NCBI RefSeq assembly: GCF_009741925.1
Contig: NZ_WPCC01000027.1
Coordinates: 1 to 46,037 of the forward strand
DNA from: Natronomonas sp. CBA1123
GTDB lineage: Archaea; Halobacteriota; Halobacteria; Halobacteriales; Haloarculaceae
Length of the DNA stretch: 46,037 bases
Direction: 5' to 3'
Shown: positions 34,747 to 43,512 of the stretch, piece by piece
Position numbering within the stretch: position 1 is the first letter of the stretch
How the letters are laid out: each line of letters starts with the position of its first letter
Translations under genes and position numbers: made by a program
Notes under the pieces: generated by a model
Seen by the model: only the letters and a program-made list of their open reading frames with translations
Told to the model about the DNA's origin: nothing
Databases searched by the model: none

Positions 34747-35802
34747 GTGAGGGTCGACCTCGATGGTGTGAGCAAACGGTACGGCCCGACGACGGCGCTG
34801 GCGGACGTGTCGCTGTCGGTCGCCGACGGCGAGTTCTTCACGCTGGTCGGCCCCTCCGGGTGTGGGAAGACGACGACCCTGCGACTGCTCGGGGGCTTCG
34901 AGGAGCCGACGGAGGGGACGGTTCGCTTCGACGGCGAGTCGATGGCTGGCGTGCCGCCGGAGGCCCGCGGCGTCGGCTTGGTGTTCCAGAGCTACGCGCT
35001 GTTTCCACACATGACCGTCGCCGAGAACGTCGGCTACGGACTCCGATTCGCCGACCCGCCGGGCGGCGTCACGACCGACGCGCGAATCGCCGACCTGCTG
35101 GAGCTGGTCGGATTGGAGGGCTTCGAGGACCGCGACCCGACGGAACTCTCCGGCGGCCAACAGCAGCGCGTCGCATTGGCGCGGGCGCTGGCGCCCGGTC
35201 CCGAACTCCTGTTGCTCGACGAGCCGATGAGCGCACTCGACGCCCGCCTCCGGGAGCGGCTCCGCCGGGACGTCCGCGAGATTCAACAGGAACTCGGGGT
35301 CACGACCGTCTACGTCACCCACGACCAGGCCGAGGCGCTCGCCGTCTCCGACCGCGTGGCGGTGCTCTCCGAGGGCCACGTCGAACAGGTCGGCCGGCCA
35401 CAGGAGCTGTACCGCCGACCGGCCTCACGGTTCGTCGCGGAGTTCCTCGGCGAGAACAACGTCTTCGACGCGCAGGTCGTTGGCACGACCCGTGGTAACT
35501 CGACAACTGCAGGTGAAACGGAGGGGTTGACCGTTCGGGTGCAGGGGTGCGATTTCGTCCTGCCTCGGGTGGAGAACGCGTCCGACGAACGTCTGACGTT
35601 CTGTGTCCGACCCGCGGCCTTCGAGGTCGATTCGGGGACGAACCGACTCACCGGCGACGTGGTCGACAGCGAGTTCCTCGGCGAGACGACCCGGGTCCAC
35701 CTCGACTGGGAGGGGACGCGGGTCGTCGTGGCGCTCGATACCCCGCCCGAGGCCGACGAACTGACCGTCGGGTTCGACCCCGAAGACGCGTGGGTGTTGT
35801 AA
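34747..35802 (+). CDS. thiQ: ThiQ/PotA-like ABC transporter ATPase
   Basis: A 351-residue ATPase. Walker A is VGPSGCGKTTTLRLL, the Q-loop VFQSYALFPHMTV, the signature LSGGQQQRVALARAL and Walker B LLLLDEPMSALD, with switch histidine in VYVTHDQAEAL. A C-terminal TOBE-type domain (about 240-350) is longer than in E. coli ThiQ and more like PotA/FbpC. GTG 34747 is preferred because GAGGTG (34735-34740) lies 6 nt upstream as a Shine-Dalgarno; GTG 34738 is an alternative. The stop TAA abuts the helicase stop on the other strand. Substrate of the transporter is inferred from the permease and receptor genes upstream. Confidence 0.85.
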   Translation: MRVDLDGVSKRYGPTTALADVSLSVADGEFFTLVGPSGCGKTTTLRLLGGFEEPTEGTVRFDGESMAGVPPEARGVGLVFQSYALFPHMTVAENVGYGLRFADPPGGVTTDARIADLLELVGLEGFEDRDPTELSGGQQQRVALARALAPGPELLLLDEPMSALDARLRERLRRDVREIQQELGVTTVYVTHDQAEALAVSDRVAVLSEGHVEQVGRPQELYRRPASRFVAEFLGENNVFDAQVVGTTRGNSTTAGETEGLTVRVQGCDFVLPRVENASDERLTFCVRPAAFEVDSGTNRLTGDVVDSEFLGETTRVHLDWEGTRVVVALDTPPEADELTVGFDPEDAWVL

Positions 35803-38220
35803 TCAAGTCGACCAGAACCGTTCTAATGCGAAATCGAACATATCGGTGCTGACGGCGCCGAACTCCTCGCGGTCGGCTTCGCCGAGCAACTCGCGGACGC
35901 TGTCCCAGGAATCGCGCGCGTAACGTTCGTCACAGAACACCCGGACGCCGCGTTCCTCTGGGCCGCGGATGACGCGGCCGACGGCCTGTCTGGCCTTCCG
36001 GACGGCCGGCACCGCCAGGGCGTATTTGAACCCGTCCCCGAAGGCGCGGTCGTAGGCCGTCCGGACCGCCCGGGTTCGGGGACTCGCCGTGTTGATGATG
36101 GGGACGCCACAGACGATGGCCGCCGACAGGCGGTCGCCGCGGTAGTCGACGCCCTCGGTCAGCGTTCCGCGGAGACTCGTCACGAGCACCTTCGGGTCGC
36201 CCTCGAAGAACTCGCGTTTCAGTTGCTCGGTCGCCACGTCGTCGGTCGCCTCGTCGACGAGCACCTCCTTGTCGTGGTCCGAGAGGATGGAGGCGGCCCA
36301 CTCGGCCTCCCGGTATGACGGCATCCCGACGAGGACGTTCCCCGGCGAGTCGGCGACCTGTCGAATCGCCCGGGCATGGGCGCGTCGGGTGTCGGTCTCT
36401 TCGTCGGGGTCGCCGCGGTTCGAGTAGGTGAATTTCGGCGCGGCGACGGCGTAGGACCCCCGGTTCTCCTCGGGGAACTCCAGTCCGTACGTTCGCTCGA
36501 CGACGGGTCGGTCCTCCTCCTCTTCGAGATGTCGGAGGCCGGTCACCTCGGCGAAGGCCTCCAGCGGCTCCAGCGTCGCACTCATCAGGATGCCGCCGCC
36601 GAACTCGCCGAGTTGCTCGCCGATGGCGCCCGATGGGAGGCAGTTGTGCAGCGAAAAGCGGGCGGTGTAGGCCCGGCGCCACGACTCGGCGGGGTGGGTG
36701 TCGTCCCACGTCCGTTCGAGTTCGATTTCCCGGAAGAAGTCGGTGTGGTCGGCCCGGTACCACGTCCCCAGCGTCCGTCCGACCGGGGGTGCAGCACGGC
36801 GTTTGTCCTCCTCTTCGACCGTGTCGAGGATGTGGCCGGCGACGGCACACACCGACTCGGCGCGAGTCCACACTTTCGCGTCGAAGCCGTTGCGTTCGGC
36901 CCACCGCGTCAACTCGTCCGTGCCGGGCTGTTCGGGGTCTCTGAGCGGTATCTCGTCGTCGCGTAGCTCGGGGAGGTTCCGCTGCCAGTCGGGTCGCTCG
37001 GCGTCGAGGTGGTCGGTGACTCGTTGGTCGAGTTCCTCTTGGAGCGCGACGAAAAACCGCTTGGTGTCGCGTAACTCCCCCAGCGTCACGTCGGTCTCGT
37101 TCAGTTCGTCTCGGACCGTGGCGGCCTCCTGTTTGGCCTCGCCGCCGTAGCGGGTCTCGGTGCCGCCGCCGGCTTCCTCCATCGCCGCCAGTGGCTCGAT
37201 GACCCGCGACAGTTCGCTCTCGGCGCTCCGGAGCGAGCGCCCGGAGACGCCGTCGCCGACCAAATCCCGGACTCGGGGTTCGAGCATGTGCGCCTCGTCG
37301 CAGACGACGAACGTCTCGTCGTCTATCAACGCGCCGGTGAACGACTCGACGGTCGTCGGGTCGAAGGCGTGGTAGTAGTTGCCTACCAGAACCTCGACGT
37401 GGGGCAACAGCGCGCCCATCACCGAATGCGGGCAGGCGCCGTGCCCGGCCGACAACTCCACGAGGTCCTCGCTCTCGATGAGGCCCAACTCGGTGGGGTC
37501 GAAGGGGACTGCTTCGACCGGGTCGCCCTCTTCGGGCAGGTCCGCGAGGTACTGTGCGTAGAAGGGGCAGTACTCGACGCCGCTGTCGCCGGCCTCGGGC
37601 ATCTCCCGGGGATACGGCGTCGGTTCGCCGGCCGCCTCCAGATACGACGCGCTGCTTCCGGAATCGCCCAAGCCGACCTGCTGGCTGCGTGCCTGTGCCG
37701 CCAGCGAGTCGGCGGTCGTCTCGTCGGTCAGTCCACGAGTGCGCTCCCGGAGGCCCTCACAGCGCTCGTAGACGTTCGTCTCGTCGATGCCGCCGGCTCC
37801 TTCGATGTTGTACGGACACACGTCCGCTTTCCCGACGAGCGTCATGGCCGAAATCGGGTGCCAGTCGTCCGGCAGGTTTCCGTTGATGGTTCGGAGGTCC
37901 TCCTCGAACTGCCGGAGTTGCTGTTTGACGCTCGTGAGGACGAAGACGCGTTCGTACGTCGAGTCGGGGTCGCGGACGAGGTGGATGCCGGCGGTCAACG
38001 CAAGCATCGTCTTGCCGGTGCCGCAGGCACCCTCCAAAGCGAGAAATCCGCCCTCGCGGGCCGTCTCGACGGCCGTCTCGATGCCGTCGACTTGGTCGTC
38101 GTAGGGTTCGTCGTGGCCGAAGATGGGCCGCCAGTCGGGGCCGTCGGCGCCGTTGCCCCTCCCGACAGACGCGCCGCTTCCGTCGTCGCTCCCGCTCGAC
38201 TCCTCGGCGTCGTGGGACAC
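35803..38220 (-). CDS. XPD/DinG-like superfamily 2 DNA helicase with Fe-S cysteines
   Basis: An 805-residue helicase, the larger of two in the window, starting at GTG 38218-38220. Walker A GACGTGKT is at 64-71 and the DEAH box at 308-311. Four candidate cluster cysteines are C135 (VCPYN), C154, C218 (YCPFY) and C263 (ACPHS). The first 30 residues are acidic, Ser/Gly-rich and probably disordered. Motif VI appears as KARQAVGRVIRGPEERGVRV. XPD acts 5'-3' in nucleotide excision repair in archaea by proposal, while DinG-like roles are also possible. A TATA-like ctttaggc is centred 26 nt upstream. Confidence 0.88.
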   Translation of the reverse strand: MSHDAEESSGSDDGSGASVGRGNGADGPDWRPIFGHDEPYDDQVDGIETAVETAREGGFLALEGACGTGKTMLALTAGIHLVRDPDSTYERVFVLTSVKQQLRQFEEDLRTINGNLPDDWHPISAMTLVGKADVCPYNIEGAGGIDETNVYERCEGLRERTRGLTDETTADSLAAQARSQQVGLGDSGSSASYLEAAGEPTPYPREMPEAGDSGVEYCPFYAQYLADLPEEGDPVEAVPFDPTELGLIESEDLVELSAGHGACPHSVMGALLPHVEVLVGNYYHAFDPTTVESFTGALIDDETFVVCDEAHMLEPRVRDLVGDGVSGRSLRSAESELSRVIEPLAAMEEAGGGTETRYGGEAKQEAATVRDELNETDVTLGELRDTKRFFVALQEELDQRVTDHLDAERPDWQRNLPELRDDEIPLRDPEQPGTDELTRWAERNGFDAKVWTRAESVCAVAGHILDTVEEEDKRRAAPPVGRTLGTWYRADHTDFFREIELERTWDDTHPAESWRRAYTARFSLHNCLPSGAIGEQLGEFGGGILMSATLEPLEAFAEVTGLRHLEEEEDRPVVERTYGLEFPEENRGSYAVAAPKFTYSNRGDPDEETDTRRAHARAIRQVADSPGNVLVGMPSYREAEWAASILSDHDKEVLVDEATDDVATEQLKREFFEGDPKVLVTSLRGTLTEGVDYRGDRLSAAIVCGVPIINTASPRTRAVRTAYDRAFGDGFKYALAVPAVRKARQAVGRVIRGPEERGVRVFCDERYARDSWDSVRELLGEADREEFGAVSTDMFDFALERFWST

Positions 38221-38241
38221 ACCGGGAGTGACGCGTCTTCG

Positions 38242-38249
38242 CCTAAAGA
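38242..38249 (-). promoter_or_regulatory. TATA-like box of the second XPD-like helicase
   Basis: The minus strand reads ctttaggc, centred about 26 nt before the GTG start at 38220, which supports that non-ATG start. Confidence 0.45.
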
Positions 38250-38272
38250 CGTGTCGAACGGCCCGGCCGTGG

Positions 38273-38280
38273 GTTTATTT
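38273..38280 (+). promoter_or_regulatory. TATA-like box of the 146-residue membrane protein
   Basis: The sequence gtttattt is centred about 28 nt before ATG 38305, fitting a leaderless transcript. Confidence 0.5.
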
Positions 38281-38304
38281 GCCGTCGGGAACCAACTCGG
38301 TCCG

Positions 38305-38745
38305 ATGGCCCGCGAACGCTCGCTTCGACCCTCCTTCGACGTGAACTGGCGGCCGACGCTCCTCGGAGCCGCCGCGCTGTTGGCCGTCCTCCTGCCGGGG
38401 TTGCTTCGGCTGGAAATCCGTCGGGAGGTGTATCTCGGCGGCCTGCTGGCGGGTCTCGTCGCCGGCGGGCTGACCGACCGCTACGGCAACGCGATGTCCA
38501 ACGGGCTGTTGGCGGGCGCCCTCGGCGGCGCGGCGGCCTGTGTGGTGCTGTTCGCCTACGGGTCGTACGCCTCGTGGCGGCTCGGCTTCGGCTTCGATTC
38601 GGTGTTCGCCGCCCAGTACGGCTTCCGCGCGATTGCGCTGTTCGTCCTCGCGGTGCCGATTCACGCCGTCGAGGGGGCGCTTGCGGCGCTTCTCGCCAAC
38701 GGCCTCCGGGTCCGACTGCTGGACCGCTTCGCCAGCGGCGGGTAG
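38305..38745 (+). CDS. Small membrane protein (DUF5518-like)
   Basis: A 146-residue protein with four predicted helices: LLGAAALLAVLLPGLLRL, the glycine-rich YLGGLLAGLVAGGL and LLAGALGGAAACVVLFAYG, and AIALFVLAVPIHAVEGALAA. The glycine-zipper pair of inner helices resembles haloarchaeal DUF5518 proteins of unknown function. The N-terminus MARERSLRPSFDVNWRP is basic, so it should be cytoplasmic. The gene is divergent from the helicase; both promoters lie in the 84-nt gap. DUF1684 follows 56 nt downstream in the same direction. Confidence 0.7.
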   Translation: MARERSLRPSFDVNWRPTLLGAAALLAVLLPGLLRLEIRREVYLGGLLAGLVAGGLTDRYGNAMSNGLLAGALGGAAACVVLFAYGSYASWRLGFGFDSVFAAQYGFRAIALFVLAVPIHAVEGALAALLANGLRVRLLDRFASGG

Positions 38746-38801
38746 CGACGGTAGCGTCCCGGTGCCGGGCGGCTTATCCGTCCGACCCCCGAGATTCGGG
38801 T

Positions 38802-39368
38802 ATGGAGTTCGACACCGAGGCGTGGCGCGAGGAGTTACAGTCCTACCGCGCCGAAAAGGACGAGCAGTTCGCCACTTCGCGGCAGTCGCCGCTCCCGCCC
38901 GAGAAGCGCGAGAACTTCGACGGCCTCGCGTACTTCGACCCCGACCCCGCCTACCGCGTCGAAGCGACGGTTGAGTTGGTCGACAGCGACGAGACGGTGG
39001 CGATGGAGACGACCGCCGAGGGCGAGCAACTGTACGAACGCGCCGCTCGCCTCCACTTCGAGGTGCCCGACGCCAGCGGCGATGTCGACGAACACACCCT
39101 CGTCGCCTACCAGCGCGTCGACCACGAGGGCGGGTCGCTGTTCGTCCCCTTCCGCGACAAGACGACCGGCCAGCAGACGTACCCGGCCGGGCGGTACATG
39201 GAACTGCACGCGGAGGGTACACTCGAAGACGGCGCGACGGTGCCGCTTGATTTCAACCTCGCGTACAGCCCGTTCTGTGCCTACAGCGACGCCTACGAGT
39301 GCCCGCTGCCGCCCGAGGAGAACTGGTTGGAAGTGGTGATTCCGGCCGGCGAGCGCTACGAGAACTGA
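38802..39368 (+). CDS. DUF1684 family protein
   Basis: A 188-residue soluble protein. The DUF1684 signature is clear: ENFDGLAYFDPDPAYRVEAT, FVPFRDKTTGQQTYPAGRYM, LDFNLAYSPFCAYSDAYECP and LPPEENWLEVVIPAGE. The family is widespread but of unknown function; conserved Gln/Arg/Tyr residues in the TTGQQTYPAGRY segment and the two cysteines (CAYSDAYEC) may form a binding site. The start ATG 38802 and length agree with the family. The neighbours do not suggest a role. A T5 run (39391-39396) after the stop may be a terminator or part of the next promoter. Confidence 0.88.
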   Translation: MEFDTEAWREELQSYRAEKDEQFATSRQSPLPPEKRENFDGLAYFDPDPAYRVEATVELVDSDETVAMETTAEGEQLYERAARLHFEVPDASGDVDEHTLVAYQRVDHEGGSLFVPFRDKTTGQQTYPAGRYMELHAEGTLEDGATVPLDFNLAYSPFCAYSDAYECPLPPEENWLEVVIPAGERYEN

Positions 39369-39421
39369 CGACTGGCTTCGCCGAGCCACGTCTTTTTGCC
39401 CACTGCCGACCACGTGTGTCT

Positions 39422-40624
39422 ATGCCACACGACTGGCGGGATTCCGTCGACCTCACCGAGACCCAGCGACTGGTCCGGCGGAACATCCGGGAGATATGCG
39501 AGGCCTTCGACGACGCCTACTGGCGCGAGAAGGACCGGTCTGGCGAGTATCCCCACGAGTTCGTCGACACGCTGGCCGAGGAGGGCTGGCTCGGAATCCT
39601 GATTCCCGAGGCGTACGGCGGCGCGGGGATGTCGACGGCCGAAGCCGTCGTCATGATGGAGGAAATCGCGGCCAGCGGCGGCGGGTTCGCCGCCGCTCAG
39701 GCGATTCACGGCGGCGTGTACAACTCGGTGCCGCTGGTGAAATACGCCGACGAGTCGCTGAAAGCCGACCTGCTGCCGAAGGTCGCTTCGGGAGACGTTC
39801 GGATTCAGGCGTTCGGCCTGACGGAACCCAACGCCGGGTCGGACTCGACGGCGATGGAGACCCGCGCACGGAAGGACGGCGACGAGTACGTCGTCGACGG
39901 GGCGAAAATCTGGATTTCCCGCGTCGAAGCCAGCGATTACCTCCTCCTGATGGCGCGGACGACGCCCCGAGAGGCGGTCGAGAAACGAACCGAGGGCATC
40001 TCGATGTTCCTACTCGACCTCGAAGACGCCTACGACGACGGCCTCGAAATCGAGTCGATTCCCAAGACCGCGAGTCGGGCGGTCGGCGCCTACCAACTGT
40101 GGTTCGACGGGGCCCGGGTACCCGCAGAGAACCTCGTCGGCGAGGAAGGCGAGGGGTTCTACCAGATGCTCGACGGCCTCAACGAGGAGCGAGTCGTCAT
40201 CGCTGCGGAGTGTCTCGGGTTGGGCGAGGTTGCCCTCGAACGAGGTATCGAGTACGCCGGCGAGCGGGAGGTGTTCGGCGGGCCAATCGGCGCGAACCAA
40301 GCGATTCAGCACCCGTTGGCCGCTGCCTACGCCGACCTGCTGGCGGCGAAGAAAGTGATTTACGACGCCGCCGACCGTCTCGACGACCTCCCGCGGGAGG
40401 CCGCCGGCGCCGAAGCCAACGTCGCGAAGTACCTCGCCGCCGAGGCGGCCTTCGACGCCGCCGACGCCGCGGTTCAGACCCACGGCGGCTTCGGCGTCGC
40501 CCGCGAGTACGACGTCGAGCGGTACTTCCGGGAGGCACGGCTGACTCGGCTCGTCCCCATCACCCAGCAACTCGCGTTGAACTACCTCGGCGAGCACGTG
40601 CTGGGGATGCCAAGGAGTTACTGA
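39422..40624 (+). CDS. Acyl-CoA dehydrogenase, helix-G Glu type
   Basis: A 400-residue FAD flavoprotein that desaturates acyl-CoA at C2-C3 and passes electrons to ETF. The FAD/substrate signature is FGLTEPNAGSD at 131-141, and the C-terminal VQTHGGFGVAREYDVERYFR is typical. At the position where most family members have the catalytic Glu (YEGT) this protein reads LVPIT (377-381). Instead E256 lies in DGLNEERVVIAAE, the place used by isovaleryl-CoA and long-chain acyl-CoA dehydrogenases. A branched or long-chain substrate is possible. Stop TGA is 5 nt from the convergent methyltransferase stop. Confidence 0.9.
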   Translation: MPHDWRDSVDLTETQRLVRRNIREICEAFDDAYWREKDRSGEYPHEFVDTLAEEGWLGILIPEAYGGAGMSTAEAVVMMEEIAASGGGFAAAQAIHGGVYNSVPLVKYADESLKADLLPKVASGDVRIQAFGLTEPNAGSDSTAMETRARKDGDEYVVDGAKIWISRVEASDYLLLMARTTPREAVEKRTEGISMFLLDLEDAYDDGLEIESIPKTASRAVGAYQLWFDGARVPAENLVGEEGEGFYQMLDGLNEERVVIAAECLGLGEVALERGIEYAGEREVFGGPIGANQAIQHPLAAAYADLLAAKKVIYDAADRLDDLPREAAGAEANVAKYLAAEAAFDAADAAVQTHGGFGVAREYDVERYFREARLTRLVPITQQLALNYLGEHVLGMPRSY

Positions 40625-40629
40625 CTCGC

Positions 40630-41310
40630 TTACGGCGCGACGCCGACGGTCAGCAGCGTCCCGTATTCGCGGTAGCGTTCGACCATCGCCTCCCGCGTTT
40701 CCCAGTCGTCGGTCGGGAACTCGCTTGCCGGCGGAATCTCGGTCTCTCTGTCGGGGATGGTGTCCTGTTCGGCGACGTAGAAGCCGGCCTCCCGGAACGC
40801 CGCTCGGTACTGTTCGTAGTCCCACAGCGTCATCTCGATTGAGATGTTCTCCTGCCAGGCGTGGGTGTGTTCGCTTTCCTCGAAGTAGTTCACCGCACAG
40901 TAGAACGTCCCGCCGGGTCGGAGAACACGGCGCAGTTCCTCCAGCGCGCCGACGGGGTCGGGCGCGTAGTAGAACGCCTCCATCGAGAAGGCGTGGTCGA
41001 TGCTGTCGTCGGCAAAGGGCAGCGACTGGAAGTCCCCGACGACGTACCCGACTGCGTCGTCGTCGGTGTAGTCCCGTGCGTTCTGTACCATCTCGGGGGC
41101 GCCGTCGAGGCCGTAGGCCCGGCCGGCGTCTTTGGCCTCACACATCGCGCGGGCGGCGTAGCCGCTCCCACAGCCCAAATCGAGGACGGTGTCGCCCGAT
41201 TCGATTGGCATCCGTCCGAGGGCGTACTTTGCGGTGTGCCAGTGGCGCTGCTCCATCCCCTTGTCGCGGCCGTCGGCGGCCCACTCGTCGAACTCCGCGC
41301 GAACGCTCAT
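40630..41310 (-). CDS. Class I SAM-dependent methyltransferase
   Basis: A 226-residue small-molecule-type methyltransferase. The SAM loop VLDLGCGSGYAARAM is at about 42-56, the acidic motif II in AYGLDGAPEMVQNARDY, and motif post I GDFQSLPFADDSIDHAFSME. GALEELRRVLRPGGTFYCAV is the usual motif VI/strand 5 region. It is similar to UbiE/arsenite-type enzymes in layout but no substrate is suggested. ATG 41308-41310 has a TATA-like cgttaaccc 27 nt upstream (about 41334-41340). No operon partner. Confidence 0.87.
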   Translation of the reverse strand: MSVRAEFDEWAADGRDKGMEQRHWHTAKYALGRMPIESGDTVLDLGCGSGYAARAMCEAKDAGRAYGLDGAPEMVQNARDYTDDDAVGYVVGDFQSLPFADDSIDHAFSMEAFYYAPDPVGALEELRRVLRPGGTFYCAVNYFEESEHTHAWQENISIEMTLWDYEQYRAAFREAGFYVAEQDTIPDRETEIPPASEFPTDDWETREAMVERYREYGTLLTVGVAP

Positions 41311-41333
41311 GAGCGCCGTTGGTCGCCGGAGGG

Positions 41334-41341
41334 GTTAACGC
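41334..41341 (-). promoter_or_regulatory. TATA-like box of the methyltransferase gene
   Basis: The minus strand reads cgttaacc, centred 27 nt before ATG 41310. The divergent uvrB promoter must lie in the rest of the 98-nt gap; I see only a weak candidate near 41380. Confidence 0.4.
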
Positions 41342-41408
41342 CCACGAAGCGACTCGGTCCGTCGCCGCGAGCGTTCGCCTCAAGTGTCCCGACGCCCACC
41401 ACTCGGTA

Positions 41409-43460
41409 ATGAGCGACACCGGCCCGCTACAGCCCGACCGTCCCGACGCCGCCCGACGGTTCGAGGTCGAGGCACCGTTCGACCCGGCGGGCGACCAACC
41501 CGAAGCCATCCGCGAACTCGTCGACGGCTACGAAGCCGGCGCCGAGAAACAGACGCTTTTGGGCGTCACCGGTTCGGGGAAGACCAACACCGTCTCGTGG
41601 GTCGTCGAGGAACTGCAGCAGCCGACGCTCGTCCTCGCACACAACAAGACGCTGGCGGCCCAACTGTACGAGGAGTTCCGGAACCTCTTCCCGGAGAACG
41701 CCGTCGAGTACTTCGTCTCCTACTACGACTACTACCAGCCGGAGGCCTACGTCGAACAGACCGACACATACATCGACAAGGACATGTCGATAAACGAGGA
41801 AATCGAGCGCCTGCGGCACTCCGCGACGCGGTCGCTTTTGACCCGCGACGACGTCATCGTCGTCGCCTCGGTGTCGGCCATCTACGGCCTCGGCGACCCG
41901 AACAACTACGAGTCGATGGCGCTCCGGCTGGAGCGCGGCGAGGAAATCGGCCGGGAGGACCTCCTGAAGAAACTGGTCGATTTGAACTACGAGCGCAACG
42001 ACGTGGACTTCCAGCAGGGTACCTTCCGAGTCCGTGGCGACACCGTCGAGGTGTTCCCGATGTACGGCCGATACGCCCTTCGCGTGGAGTTCTGGGGCGA
42101 CGAAATCGACCGTCTGATGAAAGTCGACACGCTGAACGGCGAGGTGGTCTCCGAGGAGCCGGCCGGACTCGTCCACCCGGCGGAACACTACTCCATCCCC
42201 GAAGAGCGCCTCCAGCGGGCCATCGACGAGATAGAGGAACTGAAGGAGAAACGCGTCTCGTACTTCGAGCGGCAGGGCGATTTGGTCGCCGCCCAGCGCA
42301 TCGAGGAACGCACCACCTTCGACATCGAGATGCTTCAGGAGACGGGCTACTGTTCGGGCATCGAGAACTACTCGGTGCACATGTCCGACCGCGAGTCCGG
42401 CGAACCACCCTACACCCTGCTCGATTACTTCCCGGACGATTTCCTCACCGTCGTCGACGAGTCCCACGTCACGCTGCCCCAAATCAAAGGTCAGTACGAG
42501 GGCGACAAATCCCGGAAGGACTCGCTGGTCGAGAACGGCTTCCGGCTGCCGACGGCCTACGACAACCGCCCGCTGACCTTCGAGGAGTTCGAGGAGAAAA
42601 CCGACCGGACGCTGTACGTCTCGGCGACGCCCGGCGAGTACGAGCGCGAAGAGAGCGACCGGGTCGTCGAGCAAATCGTCCGACCCACGTACCTCGTCGA
42701 CCCCGAAATCGAGGTGCAACCGGCCGAGGGACAAATCGAGGATTTGATGGAGCGCATCGAGGCGACGAGCGACGACGAACGCGTCCTCGTGACGACGCTG
42801 ACCAAACGGATGGCCGAGGACCTCACGGAGTACCTCGAAGGCGCCGGCGTCGACGTGGCGTACATGCACGACGAGACGGACACGCTGGAACGCCACGAAC
42901 TCGTCCGGTCGCTGCGACTCGGCGAGATTCAGGTGCTGGTCGGCATCAACCTCCTCCGAGAGGGACTCGACATCCCCGAAGTCTCGCTCGTGGCCATCCT
43001 CGATGCCGACCAGGAGGGGTTCCTGCGGTCGGAGACGACGCTGGTCCAGACGATGGGCCGGGCCGCCCGGAACGTCGACGGTCGGGTCGTCCTCTACGCC
43101 GACGAGACGACCGGTGCCATGGAGTCCGCAATCGAAGAGACCCGCCGCCGTCGGGAGATTCAAACGCAGTTCAACGAAGAGCACGGTCACGAACCGACGA
43201 CCATCGAGAAGGCGGTCGGCGAGACGAACCTTCCGGGGTCGAAGACCGACACCAGCGGCGTCTCGGGACTCGACGCCGACTCCGCCGACGAGGCCGAAGA
43301 ACTCATCGAACGCCTCGAAGACCGGATGCAGGAGGCCGCCGACAACCTCGAGTTCGAACTCGCCGCGGACATCCGCGACCGTATCCGCGAACTCAGGGAG
43401 GCCTTCGAGGAGTTGGCCGACCCCGACGAGGGGGTTCCGACGCCCGACGACGAGTTCTGA
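41409..43460 (+). CDS. uvrB: UvrB, excinuclease ABC subunit B
   Basis: A 683-residue DNA-damage verification helicase of bacterial-type nucleotide excision repair, acquired by haloarchaea. Walker A GVTGSGKT is at 52-59, the beta-hairpin segment [20 protein letters not shown] follows, and the DEAD-like box is [19 protein letters not shown]. Helicase motifs V and VI read [16 protein letters not shown] and [16 protein letters not shown]-terminal UVR domain ([20 protein letters not shown]) for UvrC/UvrA contact is intact. uvrA and uvrC are not in the window. ATG 41409 gives the usual start. Confidence 0.96.
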   Translation: MSDTGPLQPDRPDAARRFEVEAPFDPAGDQPEAIRELVDGYEAGAEKQTLLGVTGSGKTNTVSWVVEELQQPTLVLAHNKTLAAQLYEEFRNLFPENAVEYFVSYYDYYQPEAYVEQTDTYIDKDMSINEEIERLRHSATRSLLTRDDVIVVASVSAIYGLGDPNNYESMALRLERGEEIGREDLLKKLVDLNYERNDVDFQQGTFRVRGDTVEVFPMYGRYALRVEFWGDEIDRLMKVDTLNGEVVSEEPAGLVHPAEHYSIPEERLQRAIDEIEELKEKRVSYFERQGDLVAAQRIEERTTFDIEMLQETGYCSGIENYSVHMSDRESGEPPYTLLDYFPDDFLTVVDESHVTLPQIKGQYEGDKSRKDSLVENGFRLPTAYDNRPLTFEEFEEKTDRTLYVSATPGEYEREESDRVVEQIVRPTYLVDPEIEVQPAEGQIEDLMERIEATSDDERVLVTTLTKRMAEDLTEYLEGAGVDVAYMHDETDTLERHELVRSLRLGEIQVLVGINLLREGLDIPEVSLVAILDADQEGFLRSETTLVQTMGRAARNVDGRVVLYADETTGAMESAIEETRRRREIQTQFNEEHGHEPTTIEKAVGETNLPGSKTDTSGVSGLDADSADEAEELIERLEDRMQEAADNLEFELAADIRDRIRELREAFEELADPDEGVPTPDDEF

Positions 43461-43480
43461 AACCGACACGCGTCGGCGTC

Positions 43481-43490
43481 GTCTTTTTCT
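43481..43490 (+). terminator. T-run after uvrB
   Basis: gtctttttct lies 21-30 nt past the uvrB stop, a possible oligo-T terminator. It is also centred about 28 nt before the next ATG (43513), so it could instead act as a weak TATA-like element. Confidence 0.35.
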
Positions 43491-43512
43491 CCTCCCCCTC
43501 CGACCGGTCGGT

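Noticed and set aside
33369-34841. Long minus-strand frame opposite the permease gene (also 19981-21231 and 41427-43697 opposite helicase and uvrB)
   Set aside because: These are mirror frames of GC-rich genes with strong third-position bias; the plus-strand proteins carry clear family motifs and the mirrors do not.
43500-43511. 12-bp palindrome ccgaccggtcgg before the membrane-protein ATG
   Set aside because: Short CG-rich palindromes are expected often at this GC content; with no second copy or spacing pattern it is not claimed as an operator.
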